This document shows, one piece after another, positions 48,602-57,775 of a DNA stretch of 64,000 bases (positions are counted from its first letter, which is position 1; each line of letters starts with the position of its first letter). The notes beneath the pieces were generated by a model. That model did not search any database. It was not told the DNA's origin and was given only the letters and a program-made list of their open reading frames with translations. The stretch covers positions 13,634,724 to 13,698,723 of the forward strand of contig CM035806.1 of the NCBI GenBank assembly GCA_020466095.1. Direction: 5' to 3'. Both the position numbers and the translations under genes were made by a program. The stretch is from Chlorops oryzae. Its lineage: Eukaryota; Arthropoda; Insecta; Diptera; Chloropidae.

Positions 48602-49236
48602 TTAAAATTTCCAATCGATTTCTAAAATTGTTGCAATCGAATCAATTTTCTTATTATCGGATGATGTACTATAGTGGAATATCCAAATGTCTGTTGAAAA
48701 TACCAAAGATTCTCCAGCACTCAAATATATTGTAAGAATCGGACAAGATTCGTTGCACGGTGCCTTGGGCTCCAGTTGACAAGTGAAACGTCCGCTTAGC
48801 TGTTGAACAAAAATCAATCCCTGAAGATGAAGACGACGCATTGGGAGCTCGCTGTTATGGGAAATTATCAGCCAGCTGGTATAGAACGGTTCGAAATGCA
48901 CCGGATAATAATACGGACGGGTAACGAAGAGACGTGATTCTCGAATCGCACGAAATTGACAATTACGAATCTGAAGGAACCAGCTATTCGGACGCATTGA
49001 ATTTTGGATTTTCTGAAAGGCGACCTCGAAATTGAAGAGCTTTTTCAACATGATATTTGTGGCGATATCGCAGGGCTCACTATCAAGAAAGCTGTTAGTC
49101 TCATTCAATATAATATCGAGTAATACGGTCAAATTTTTTGGAGCATGAGAATCAACGACAATGACGGGCAGACCACGCTCAAGAAAGTTCGACTCGAGAT
49201 TCGAATATGTAGTATTTTCGGCAATTGGTATGCGCT
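48602..49236 (-). CDS. Single-pass membrane protein, last exon (cupin/JmjC-like domain)
   Basis: After a poly-T TTTTTTAG acceptor the exon reads RIPIAENTTYSNLES and RGLPVIVVDSHAPKN, then WFLQIRNCQFRAIRESRLF, RPYYYPVHFEPFYTSW, LIFVQQLSGRFTCQLEPK, CNESCPILTIYLSAGESLVF and TDIWIFHYSTS, ending DSIATILEIDWKF. The order (Pro-Val-Val-Asp entry, Trp..NCQFR, Gln-Leu-Ser-Gly, Gly-Glu, Trp-x-x-His) resembles insect proteins with a cupin/JmjC-like fold outside a membrane anchor. Metal-binding residues are not obviously complete, so an enzyme activity should not be assumed. It joins in phase with the upstream exon (CETI-E-RIPI). Confidence 0.75.
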
Positions 49237-49296
49237 CTAAAAAAAAAGAGGAAATAATGAAAAAAAAAAACAATTTTTTTCCCCTATGTACATTAT

Positions 49297-49540
49297 CAGG
49301 GCTCGGATTTTTTTGACTTTTATAAATTTAAAGCATACTTTATGGAGTATATATTTTGTTGAACTCAAATAAAGTTAAGATTCTAATCGATTTTTAACTT
49401 CAATATGCATTTTCTTGAAGTTAGAAAAGCGGTTTGAAGTTCAACTACGCCAAACTTATTCGCAAAATGTTGGTAAGAAAAATTTTTGGCCCCATAAAGT
49501 ATGCTTTAAATTTATAAAAGCCAACAAAATCCGAGCCCCA
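49297..49540. mobile_element. Non-autonomous hAT MITE, 244 bp, with 45-bp arms
   Basis: It starts CAGGGCTCGGATTTTT and ends AAAATCCGAGCCCCA. The arms pair for about 45 bp through TTTATAAATTTAAAGCATAC. The perfect 8-bp duplication TACATTAT flanks it (49289-49296 and 49541-49548). It sits in the 580-bp intron (49237-49816) of the membrane-protein gene. Confidence 0.85.
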
Positions 49541-49816
49541 TACATTATATACACGAATACAGTGGACCTCCGTGGTAGACGGACAAGCGTTTTGCAGTAT
49601 GGTAAGTAACGTTGAACTATCGAATTTATAGGATTATTTAGAGTCCGGAATTTTTAATTTTTAAATATTATAAAAATTGAAACGATTTCCATGAGGCACG
49701 CACCACCCTGAATAGTGGGTATATCGGATTACAATAGTTGCCAGAGACGACACGGGGTCGAACAACACGCGGGTCCACTGCAGTATGTCGGCCTTAAACA
49801 GTTTTTTACCACTTAC

Positions 49817-50202
49817 CAATTGTTTCGCATAAAGCACAATTATCGGCCTCTGTTTCATAGCGACCCAATGGCGGTAGATTAGGTTTGGTAACCGCGCTGA
49901 AGCTCTCACGTTCGATGAGACATTTGGAATTATAAAGCGGTGTCCAGTTCCAATATGGCAGGATCTGTATGAATCCAAGACGCACTAATGCACTAAGTGT
50001 CCACGAAAAATGATAGCAATAAATGTAGAGAAGAATATAGAACTGCAATGAAGGCGATTAAAATAATCATCGAGCTATTGAATTTCTTGCAACGTTTTTG
50101 GGCTATAAAAGATTCACATATGACCTCCAGGTCTTTGTTGGTCAATTTGGACTTTTTGCACTCATTGAAGAAATCCTCAAACTGCTTTTCGATGCTCTCC
50201 AT
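49817..50202 (-). CDS. Single-pass membrane protein, first exon(s), frame break inside
   Basis: MESIEKQFEDFFNECKKSKL begins a basic cytoplasmic segment. A hydrophobic stretch (MIILIAFIAVLYSSLHLLLS) follows, then LSALVRLGFIQILPYWNWTP, LYNSKCLIERESF and DNCALCETI, and a GGTAAGT donor. This suggests a type II membrane protein with its C-terminus outside or in the lumen. The first frame stops at a TAG just before TGCATTAGTGCG; the second is one base out and open across the same stretch. Spliced length is 1021 nt, one more than a multiple of three. A one-base indel within about 50000-50050 fits best. An 82-nt intron with a weak GTCATA donor would also restore frame but would remove the likely membrane helix. 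Confidence 0.7.
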
Positions 50203-50507
50203 TTTGTATGTACTTTTTTATTTTCTCAATTTAGACGTGTAGTCTTAGCTTCATGGAGTCTTAACATAAAATGACTGAAATTCTGCGGTGTTCTTGGATA
50301 CTGCATGGATTCCATTCTCTTCGCGCACATGCGTCGTTGTACTAATGCCTGCCTTTGTTCCTTTTCGCTGATAAGCAATTTAAGTCAATGGGACTGAATT
50401 TTTTACTTCATTGAATTTGAAATTGAAATTACAAATCGCTCAGTGGCAAGCTGGTGTCTTTTTGTGGTTGAGAATTGAATTATCCATTTTCTTATATGTA
50501 TTTTTTT
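50203..50507. promoter_or_regulatory. Probable 5' leader/promoter of the membrane-protein gene
   Basis: About 300 bp between the ATG (minus strand) and the next Helentron. No TATA box or initiator could be placed with confidence. Confidence 0.35.
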
Positions 50508-51772
50508 TTATTATACTCGACACACTCTGCGTTGAGAATATATTGCGTTTGTGTGGTTGTGTGGAACAGTCGAAATAGACCATACAAAATGTGTATAGAA
50601 ACGATCAACGTCACCAGGAGATTCGATTTTTCTATGTCCGTCCGTCTGTCTGTCCGTCTGTCTGTCTATCTTTCTATTTGTCTGTCTGTCTATCGGTCCG
50701 TCCGTCTGTCTGTCTGTCCGTTTGTCTGGCTGTCTGTATACAGTTTTCTTATCGAAGGAGTCAAGCTATCTTCACGACATTTGGTATGCGTTTTTGCGAG
50801 GACATGAGTAAGAACAAGCTTGAGAATGGACCTGATCGGACCATTTATAAGGGTACCAACAGCACTAGGGTCTGTTATGAAAATCGTAAAATCTGCTCTC
50901 GTCAAAGGCATTTAATGTTATTTCCACAAATTTGAAAAGTGGGCGTGGCCCACCGGAAATTGAAAGGGGAATTGAACGAAAGTTGGCATGTATGCTACTT
51001 CTATAGGCATAAACATTCTCTCCAAAAATTTCTTCATCGGTCCATTATTAAGGGTACCTCCAGTACAAGGGTTTGTCACAAAAATCGCAGTTTCTCGAGA
51101 TATTTTAATGAAATTCGGAATTTGGGCTTATAGTACAGCTTCCGATTCTTCTTCTTCTTGCATATGAAAAGTCCGGGCGGGTTTCCGAAAACCGCGACCA
51201 GCTCCTCCATTTTGTATGAAATTGTGATAAAATTAGTGTAGTTTTGTATGGGTGCCCCCCTAAGGAGGGGAGATAGAGGGTCAGTATGGTCGGACAAAAT
51301 GTTAGGGGGACAAAGTTAATGGGGGTCGGTCATATATTTGACCCCTCTAGGGGGACCCTGGGGATAGTTAGGACGGTGGGGGGAAAATTCATAAAAAAAA
51401 TATTTTTGTATGGGAACCCCCTCAAGGAGCGGGGATATGGGGAAAGTTTGTTCAAAAAAAATGTTTGGGGTAAAAAAATAATGGGAGTTGGTCATACATT
51501 ATATGTCTGTAGGGGTGACTTCTGGGGAGTTATCATAAAAAGACGGAAAAAAACGAAAAAATTGAAAACTTCAAAGAGAGGTAGAGCCCTCAAGATGACA
51601 TTTAAATGAAATTTTTGTACCTGTTTCGTTATCTGTGAAAAATTACGCAGGTTTTGACACCGGAGGCGAATCTGTAGCTCAAAAAAAATATTTTTCGGGA
51701 CAGCCTAACATACATGTTTCTGTCGGGTATTGTATGGTCAGGCTCGTCTGACTATATCACCCTAACTTATTT
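50508..51772 (+). mobile_element. Helentron copy carrying a G-rich insert
   Basis: The start is TTATACTCGACACACTCTGC and GAATATATTGCGTTTGTG. The core GAAACGATCAACGTCACC and a long GTCY tract follow, then the body phrases GGGTACCAACAGCACTAGGG and GTGGGCGTGGCCCACC. The end is the hairpin GTCAGGCTCGTCTGAC and ACCCTAACTTATTT. Between about 51140 and 51600 a G-rich tandem repeat replaces the usual body. Confidence 0.8.
51247..51545 (+). repeat. G-rich repeat, two units of ~160 bp (plus arm)
   Basis: Each unit carries GTATGGG.(A/G)CCCCCT, AAGGAG.GGGAGATA, AATGGG(G/A)GT(C/T)GGTCATA and GGGGA. The second unit is more diverged. The same unit occurs inverted at 52085-52398. Confidence 0.8.
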
Positions 51773-52084
51773 TTTAAAATTTTTTTTTATATTGGAAAGT
51801 GATGACGTCAATTGCGCGCTTCGAAAAGAAAAATTTCCAAAAAAAAAAAAAAAAAATGGTTAGAGAGAGTGTCTATTCCAAGTAGGAAGATGGGATAATA
51901 AATTTGAAAGAGCTTACGAGTATTCTTCTCATAAGCGGCAGCAGCAAGAGGAAACGAATGATGGGGGATTTTAAAACTAACATATTTGGGCCTCCGGCAA
52001 CGAATTCATGTTAGAAGAAAAAAAAATTTTTTTTTTTGTTCCAGAGGTCCCCAATCGGAAATCGTTTGGTGGGGGCGCATCGTC
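51773..52084. other. Spacer between the G-rich arms
   Basis: AT-rich, with a poly-A run at 51838-51856. Nothing else is recognised. Confidence 0.4.
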
Positions 52085-52398
52085 CTTGAAGTCCTGTAAA
52101 ACTGTAACTGTCCCAGAGTCGCTCGTAGAGGGGTAAAATGTAGGACCAGCCCCCATTAATTTTTCCCCCCCAACAATTTTTCCGAACATACCTACCCCCT
52201 ATCACTCCTCCTTAAGGGGGCTCTCATACAAAAATAATAATTTTATAACTTTTCCCCCCATCGTCCTAACTAGCCCCATAGTGCCCCTAGAGGAGTCAAA
52301 TGTATGACCGACCCCCATTAACTTTGTCCCCCTAACATTTTTTTGCAACATACTGACCCCCTATCTCCCCTCCTTAGGGTGTCCCCTTACCGTTTCTT
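52085..52398 (-). repeat. C-rich (inverted) copy of the 51247-51545 repeat
   Basis: Two units in reverse: ACCAGCCCCCATTAATTTTT, CCCCCTATCACTCCTCCTTA, then GACCGACCCCCATTAACTTT and CCCCCTATCTCCCCTCCTTA. With the plus arm this forms a large inverted arrangement around about 600 bp. Confidence 0.8.
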
Positions 52399-52596
52399 TG
52401 CAAATATCTATGAGATTGAAAAAAAAAATTTTGCAAAATCAAACCACCCCAACCCCCACTTCCATGAAAAGAGGCGGACACAAATTCCACAGCTTTGAAA
52501 TTCGGAACATAGCTTACTCATATGCCCCAAAGTTGGAAAAGTTGAACTTCGTAAAGGCTGCCACGCCTACTTTTTGTGCTACGCTCACTCAAACGT

Positions 52597-52679
52597 GTTT
52601 TCACGTTCGCGTCTTAAGTCACTCTCGCTTTTTATAACAGACTTTCAGCGCAAAGACTTAAGACGCGAACGTGAAAAAC
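52597..52679. repeat. Strong hairpin, 24-bp stem
   Basis: GTTTTCACGTTCGCGTCTTA then AGTC (52597-52620) faces its near-perfect inverse at 52655-52679, with a 34-nt loop. The GC-rich stem (ACGTTCGCGTC) is unusual here. It lies 270 bp downstream of the odorant-binding-protein stop codon. Confidence 0.8.
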
Positions 52680-52951
52680 TATTTTCCACTAAAAAAAAAA
52701 AATTACGCAGAACAAGCGCCTAAAAAACAGAACACCTCTGCGTAAAACAGATATAATGGTCACCGTAACTGGCTCCAAAAGAACTCTCATGAGGAGTATA
52801 TTCTCACAAGAAAAAGTACGAAGTTTTTTTTTTTCACTGCTTGTCTTCTTTAAATTGAAAAAAAAAAAAAAAATTTATAATAAGTATTCCAGACTTATAT
52901 AAAGCCCGTAAAGAATCTTAGACAAGGGGGCGGAAGAAAAATCCGTCTCAT

Positions 52952-53356
52952 CTAATCAGCGTTTTCAATTGATCCTGGCGGTGGTGGTGGCCTTGGCTTG
53001 CAGTCTCTCATAAAATCACGTAAGGCATTGCATTGGTCAGTATCGTTCCACAGACTGCTGGGACAATTTAAAAAGGATTCCTTCATAGAGCAGCCCACTA
53101 GGGGACCAGCATCGTTAAACGGGCAACGAGGTCCTCCCGGGCCACGGCGCATTCTCTGATCCTTGCGAGCAGCCCATTTGGCGCGCCTCTCTTCGATTTC
53201 GGTTAGGCAAACCTCGAAGGCTTCTTCCATAATTTGCACCCACACTTGTTTATCCCCAGCGAAATTCGAAATCAAATAGCCGTGTAACTCAGCTTCATCG
53301 ACTTTACCGTTTGAAGATAATATATTGCTCTGATTCAGACCGCACGACATGAAGCA
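52952..53356 (-). CDS. Obp59a: Odorant-binding protein (Obp59a-like), exon 4
   Basis: After TTTTCCTCCAG the exon reads CFMSCGLNQSNILSSNGKVD and GYLISNFAGDKQVW, then MEEAFEVCLTEI, GPRCPFNDAGPLVGCSMKES, FLNCPSSLWNDTDQCNALRD and CKPRPPPPPG to the stop. CxxxC followed by a spaced Cys and a C-terminal Cys-rich tail is the pattern of extended (plus-C-like) insect OBPs. These are small secreted carriers in sensillar lymph. The assignment to Obp59a (linked to humidity sensing in Drosophila) rests on general resemblance and the long insertion before this exon. The family call is firmer than the orthology. Confidence 0.7.
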   Translation of the reverse strand, partial: CFMSCGLNQSNILSSNGKVDEAELHGYLISNFAGDKQVWVQIMEEAFEVCLTEIEERRAKWAARKDQRMRRGPGGPRCPFNDAGPLVGCSMKESFLNCPSSLWNDTDQCNALRDFMRDCKPRPPPPPGSIENAD

Positions 53357-53421
53357 CTGGAGGAAAAGGAAAGTATTCCCAAATGTTTACCTTAAATTGT
53401 TCATTCAAAATATTCACTTAC

Positions 53422-53661
53422 AGGATGATGATGTGGCAGCCGTAATGGTCGCGGACGGTGATGATGGTGATGTGGTGGTGGTGGTGGTGGTGGTGGCGGC
53501 GGCGGGCTTGGATTAGATGAATCATTCGATTCATTTTCATCGTCGTCCAGCATTGGTGGCGGAGGTGGATTTAGCGGCGGCATCATAATATCAAATTCCT
53601 TACACTTTTCTGCAATATCATCGGTAAAAAATTGCGGTATTTGACAACATGTCGATGGGTC
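53422..53661 (-). CDS. Obp59a: Odorant-binding protein, exon 3 (Pro/His-rich insertion)
   Basis: Eighty codons between CTCCTAG|GAC and CCT|GTAAGT, phase 0 at both ends. It begins DPSTCCQIPQFFTDDIAEKC, a first OBP helix with cysteines. A low-complexity insert follows: PPLNPPPPPM, the acidic LDDDENESND, a run of about 11 prolines, then histidines (HHHHHRPRPLRLPHHHP). The His-rich run could bind metal, but that is speculation. Confidence 0.72.
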
Positions 53662-53739
53662 CTAGGAGCATTTCAGCCATCAGATTTGAATATATCTTCT
53701 ACCTTTATTAATATACATGTATGTATCGATTTCACTCAC

Positions 53740-53790
53740 CATTGGCTCGGGTGGACCGGAGCAATCGGTCTCTGCCGCTGCAGGAGTGCA
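53740..53790 (-). CDS. Obp59a: Odorant-binding protein, exon 2
   Basis: Seventeen codons (CTPAAAETDCSGPPEPM) between AAATTTTAG and ATG|GTGAGT, phase 0 at both ends. It adds two cysteines near the predicted mature N-terminus. Too short to be found as a free-standing open frame. Confidence 0.72.
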
Positions 53791-53854
53791 CTAAAATTTA
53801 AGGACTATCAATTGACTATCGTCGAATGGAGAAGACTGTAAAATGATTGCTCAC

Positions 53855-53902
53855 CCACGAAGCGGCCAAAACCAAAAACGATATGACGAGAATTGACTTC
53901 AT
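53855..53902 (-). CDS. Obp59a: Odorant-binding protein, exon 1 (signal peptide)
   Basis: Sixteen codons MKSILVISFLVLAASW, a classical secretion signal with a Lys and a hydrophobic core, ending at TGG|GTGAGC. The four exons give 48 + 51 + 240 + 405 nt, 247 residues plus stop, with introns of 64, 78 and 65 bp. The frame is intact throughout. The start is fixed by the signal peptide and by the promoter 22 nt upstream. Confidence 0.72.
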
Positions 53903-53923
53903 TATTGAGATTTCCATGCGAAC

Positions 53924-53957
53924 TGATTTCGCAATTCAATTGAGTCGCTAATTTATA
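53924..53957 (-). promoter_or_regulatory. Core promoter (TATA + initiator) of the odorant-binding protein
   Basis: On the minus strand TATAAAT (53957-53951) lies 33 bp upstream of the A in TCAGTT (53926-53921), the arthropod initiator consensus. The ATG follows 22 nt later. Spacing and order are those of a focused fly promoter. No further regulatory site is claimed. Confidence 0.7.
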
Positions 53958-54472
53958 GCCAACTATTATTTGGTATTATGTGATTTCATCGAAACTTTTC
54001 AAACGAAATTGAAATAATTGCTCCAGGTCAGAAGTGTGATTCACAAAAAAACTGAAGATAAATGTACATTGTACATTCATATGTGTATGTATGTATGTAT
54101 TCTCGGTTAAATTGCGTGTATCGCACAATCAACTCAATTTGATAGCAGTCAAAATCAAAGGCAGGAAATTGTGTAGTTCCTGAAATTAAATTCCCTGATT
54201 TCATTAAAAAAAAAACGCTCAAACTTTTTGTCACCTTTGAGCGTTTGTAATCGATTTTGCCATTGTGAGAACATTTCGAATAAAATTCTATTAATCCTCT
54301 AATTCCTGGCGGCTCTGTCTCTAGACGGACTGGTTTCGAATAAATTACCAAAAAAAAAAAATCCTAATAATTTCAGATTCATGTTTTTCTACCCGAAATT
54401 TGTCTTATCTGAACTTTTCAGTGAACAAAAAAATTGTGGCATTAGAGGGTTAAAATTTGCTTTGAAAAAAAA
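53958..54472. other. Upstream region of the OBP gene
   Basis: No gene or transposon end is seen. The 107-codon minus frame at 54028-54351 has no family resemblance and lies upstream of a promoter. Confidence 0.4.
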
Positions 54473-55315
54473 AAAGTAAGGGTGTTATACTCAGGCGAGC
54501 CTGACAATAGAATACCTGACACAGACACACGTGTTCAAATAGTTTTTAATATCAAGAGGTGTTTAAGGCCATAAGGGGCCCAATATACCGACTTTTGTTA
54601 AATTTCTTTATGAAAACTGCCCCTTTGCCACGCCCTCTTTTCCAATTTTTTTGAATTCTAATCGGAGGCGTAGATATACGCTCAAATCCTAAGTTTCATT
54701 GAAGTATTTGGAGAAATTCAGATTTTGAGGCAGTTTTGAGATTTTTTGTGACAGACCCTAGTACTAGAGGTACCCTTAATAATGGACTGATCTAGAAAAT
54801 TTTTTGGGAGGATGTTTATGGCTGCAAAGGAAGGCATAAGTGCCAACTTTCGTTCAAGTCCCATTTGAATTTCGGGTGTAGGAGAGAAGTTTTCGAAAAA
54901 GCGTCCTTCTGCCACCCCCTTTTCCAATTTTTTAAATCATAGTACTTGCTTTTAAACATGTTTAAATAACCAGGAACAAAATATCAGCTTTTAAAGCAGT
55001 TTTTGTGATTTTCGTAACAGACCCTAGTACTGGAGGTACCCTAAAAATGAATCCGATCGGGTCCATTTCGAACTTGTTCTTACTCATGTCGCCGTCAGCT
55101 CGCATACCAAATTTCGTCAAGATAGCTCAACTCCTTCGACAAGATAATGTATACAGACAGACGGACACACAGACGGACATGTCTAAATCGAATCTCCTGG
55201 TGACGCTGATCATTTCTATATATATTTTGTATGGTCACTTATTCGGTTCTGGGTGTTACACACAACCACACAAACGCAATTATACCCCGACACAGAGTTG
55301 TTCGTCTATAAACAA
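54473..55315 (-). mobile_element. Helentron copy, minus strand
   Basis: On the plus strand it opens AAAGTAAGGGTGTTATACTC and CAGGCGAGCCTGAC (3' hairpin) and closes near ACGCAATTATACCCCGACAC and GAGTTGTTCGTCTATAAA (5' end). It contains the core GGTGACGCTGATCATTTCTA and a GACA-rich tract (GTCY on the other strand). About 840 bp. Its 5' outer flank is duplicated next to the copy at 56030-56405. Confidence 0.85.
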
Positions 55316-56029
55316 AAAACAGTTTTCCGATTTTCAAAGGGTAAAACGGAATGACTTTTTGCACTTCTCTCGCGCAAAAGTTATCAAATTCCCAGTTGCT
55401 TGTCACATCCTACCATAAAAAATTATTCGAAAAAGATGTTCAAATAGAATTCTATAAATATACACGCGAAGGGAGAGGGAGGCACATTGCCTACGCAAGG
55501 CTCTCGAATTTTTTTGACTCCATAAATAAAAACTTTCAAAAGAGACAGAGAGAAAAAGAGAGAAAAATTGGGCGCACCGCTTTATACACTTTTGTTGCTA
55601 TCATGAATATGTCTATAAATAGAAACATTCGAAAGAGAAACAGAGAAAAAGAGAGAGAGATTGACGTGACGCTCTCAACAAAAAATCAAATTTTCGAATA
55701 TTCTTTCGAATGACCCTTATGGGACACACCTACGGTCAGTCCCTCAGCGGACCGGTCCCTCCCCTAGGACAGGCCCATGTTAAAAAGGTCAGTTGAATAC
55801 ATTAGAAGTGGAATTAAGAGGGGACTAGTAGTGGTAACATGAGGGACTGACCGAAGGCTACACTTGGGTCAGTCCATATTACTGCAGGGAGGGGACTAGT
55901 AGTGGTAACATGAGGGACTGACCGAAGGCTACACTTGGGTCAGTCCATATTTCTGCAGGGTGTGCGTTTGAAATTATTTCATAGTAGGGAGAACTTCATT
56001 GTATAGACGTTCACTATACGGAAGTTCGA
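55316..56029. other. Spacer between two Helentron copies
   Basis: Contains a diverged 92-bp direct duplication (AAAGAGA.ACAGAGAAAAAG at about 55540 and 55633) and the 71-bp tandem pair listed next. A pogo-like terminus (inverse of TACAGTCGAACTTCCGTATA) ends at about 56035. No gene is seen. Confidence 0.55.
55821..55961. repeat. 71-bp tandem duplication with facing GGTCAGTCC motifs
   Basis: GGGACTAGTAGTGGTAACAT then GAGGGACTGACCGAAGGCTA and CACTTGGGTCAGTCCATATT occur twice in tandem, 55821-55891 and 55892-55961, nearly identical. GGTCAGTCCCTC at about 55734 faces GAGGGACTGACC here. That would suit the ends of a small inverted-repeat element. Confidence 0.75.
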
Positions 56030-56405
56030 CTGTATTTGCATTTAAACATGTTTAAATTTCAACAAAATATCTCCGATTTTAAAGCAGTTTTTGTGATTTT
56101 CGTAACAGACCCTAGTACTGGAGGTACCCCTAAAAATGGTCCGATCGGGTCCATTCCCGGACTTGTTCTTACTCATGTCGCCGTCAGCTCGCATACCAAA
56201 TTTTGTCAAGATAGCTTGACTCCTTCGATAAGATAATTGTATTCAGACAGACGGACACACAGACGGACATGTCTAAATCGAATCTCCTGGTGACGCTGAT
56301 CATTTCTATATATATTTTGTATGGTCTATCTCGACTGGTTCTGGGTGTTACACACAACCACACAAACGCAATATACCCTCGACTCAGAGTGTGTCGGGTA
56401 TAAAA
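56030..56405 (-). mobile_element. Helentron copy, minus strand, 3' truncated
   Basis: Contains the body phrase AACAGACCCTAGTACTGGAG, the reverse GTCY tract, core, GTTACACACAACCACACAAA and the 5' end CAGAGTGTGTCGGGTATAAA. The 3' half and terminal hairpin are missing. Confidence 0.85.
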
Positions 56406-56684
56406 ACAAAAACAGTATTCCGATTTTCAAAGGGTAAAACGAAATGACTTTTTGCACTTCTCTCGCGCAAAAGATTATCCTGATTTAACCCTATAATGCG
56501 ACCATTTTTATAACCGAAACTAGTGCTTGATTTACCTTATAGGCCACATAGGCAAATTATCAGGGGCGGCACTTTCTACTATCAATAGCAGAAAAGGCGA
56601 AAATTAGGCTGCTGTCTGAGGCGGCAAAATCACAACTGCCTAGGGCGGCAAATTGCCTGCAACACTATGTGTCGAGACGAAGTG

Positions 56685-56965
56685 GGCGGGCCATCGCCCA
56701 CGGTCGAGGGTACAATATTGCGTTTGTGTGATTATATATAACAGATGATTAAGAACAAGCTCGAGAATGAACGCGATTGGTCCATTATAAAGGGTATCTC
56801 CAGAACCTATTAGGGTTTGTCACAAAAATCCCAAAAACTGCCCAAAATTTTGCGTTTTCCGAGATATTTCAATGAAATTTTGACTTTGAGCATATATTTA
56901 AGGCGTGGCAAAAGGGCGGTTTTCATAAGGGAAATTGAATAAAAATCGGAATATGAGGCACAATT
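56685..56965 (+). mobile_element. Helentron fragment, internally deleted
   Basis: Starts in GTCGAGGGTACAATATTGCG and jumps to AAGAACAAGCTCGAGAATGA, losing the core and GTCY tract. It runs through GTCACAAAAATCCCAAAAAC to AAAAGGGCGGTTTTCAT. Both termini are degraded. Confidence 0.75.
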
Positions 56966-57162
56966 CGTGCACAAATTCAATTAATTTTCGCGTGATTTAT
57001 ATTTTTCTAATTTAATTGCTTTGCTTTTGCTCGCTTTGATATGCTTAAAATAAAGCTTAACAACATTTTGAGACGTGATTTGAAATTGTTTTGTCATTGG
57101 TTTAGCAGGTGATTTATATATATATTAAGTATATCTCATACATTTATTTATTTATTTTTTTT

Positions 57163-57775
57163 ATTAGAGAGAGGGATAGACGGGGAATAGAGAGGGAGAG
57201 AGAGGAAGAGAGAGGAAGAGAAAGGGTGTGAGAGGGAGAGAGAGAGTGAGAGAAAAGGAGAGAGAGGGAGAGAGAGAGAGGGAGAGAAAAGGAGAGAGAG
57301 AGAGAAGAGAGAGGGAGAGAGAGGTGTGAGAGAGGGAGAGAGAGGGAGAGAGAGGAGAAGAGAGAGGAGGGAGAGAGAGGTGAGAGAGAGGGAGAGAGAG
57401 GGAGAGAGAGGGGAGAAGAGAGGGAGAGAGAGGGAGAGAGAGGGAGAGATGGAGGGGAGAGAGGGAGAGAGAGGTAGAGAGAGGTGAGAGAGGGGAGAAG
57501 AGAGGAGAGAGAGAGGAGAAGAGGGAGAAGAGGGAGATAAGGGAGAGAGAGGGATAGAGAGGGATGAAGGGAGAGAGAGGGAGAGAGAGGGAGAGAGAGG
57601 TGAGAGAGAGGGAGAGAGAGGGAGAGAGGGAGAGAGAGGGAGAGAGAGGGAGAGAAGGGAGAGAGGGAGAGAGAGGGAGAAAGAAGCAGAGAGAGGGAGA
57701 AAGTAACAGAGAGAGAGGGAAAAATGAAGCAGAGAAGAGAGAAAAAGAGAAAAAAGAGAGAGAGGTGAGAGAAGA
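57163..57775. repeat. GA-rich microsatellite block (purine strand)
   Basis: About 610 bp of GAGAGAGG/GAGAGGGA units, purine on the plus strand, the reverse orientation of the four CT blocks. The 240-residue minus-strand open frame is an artefact. Confidence 0.95.

Noticed and set aside
49993..50060. A 51-nt intron to join the two frames of the membrane-protein gene
   Set aside because: 51 is a multiple of three, so removing it does not change the frame. The donor is also weak.
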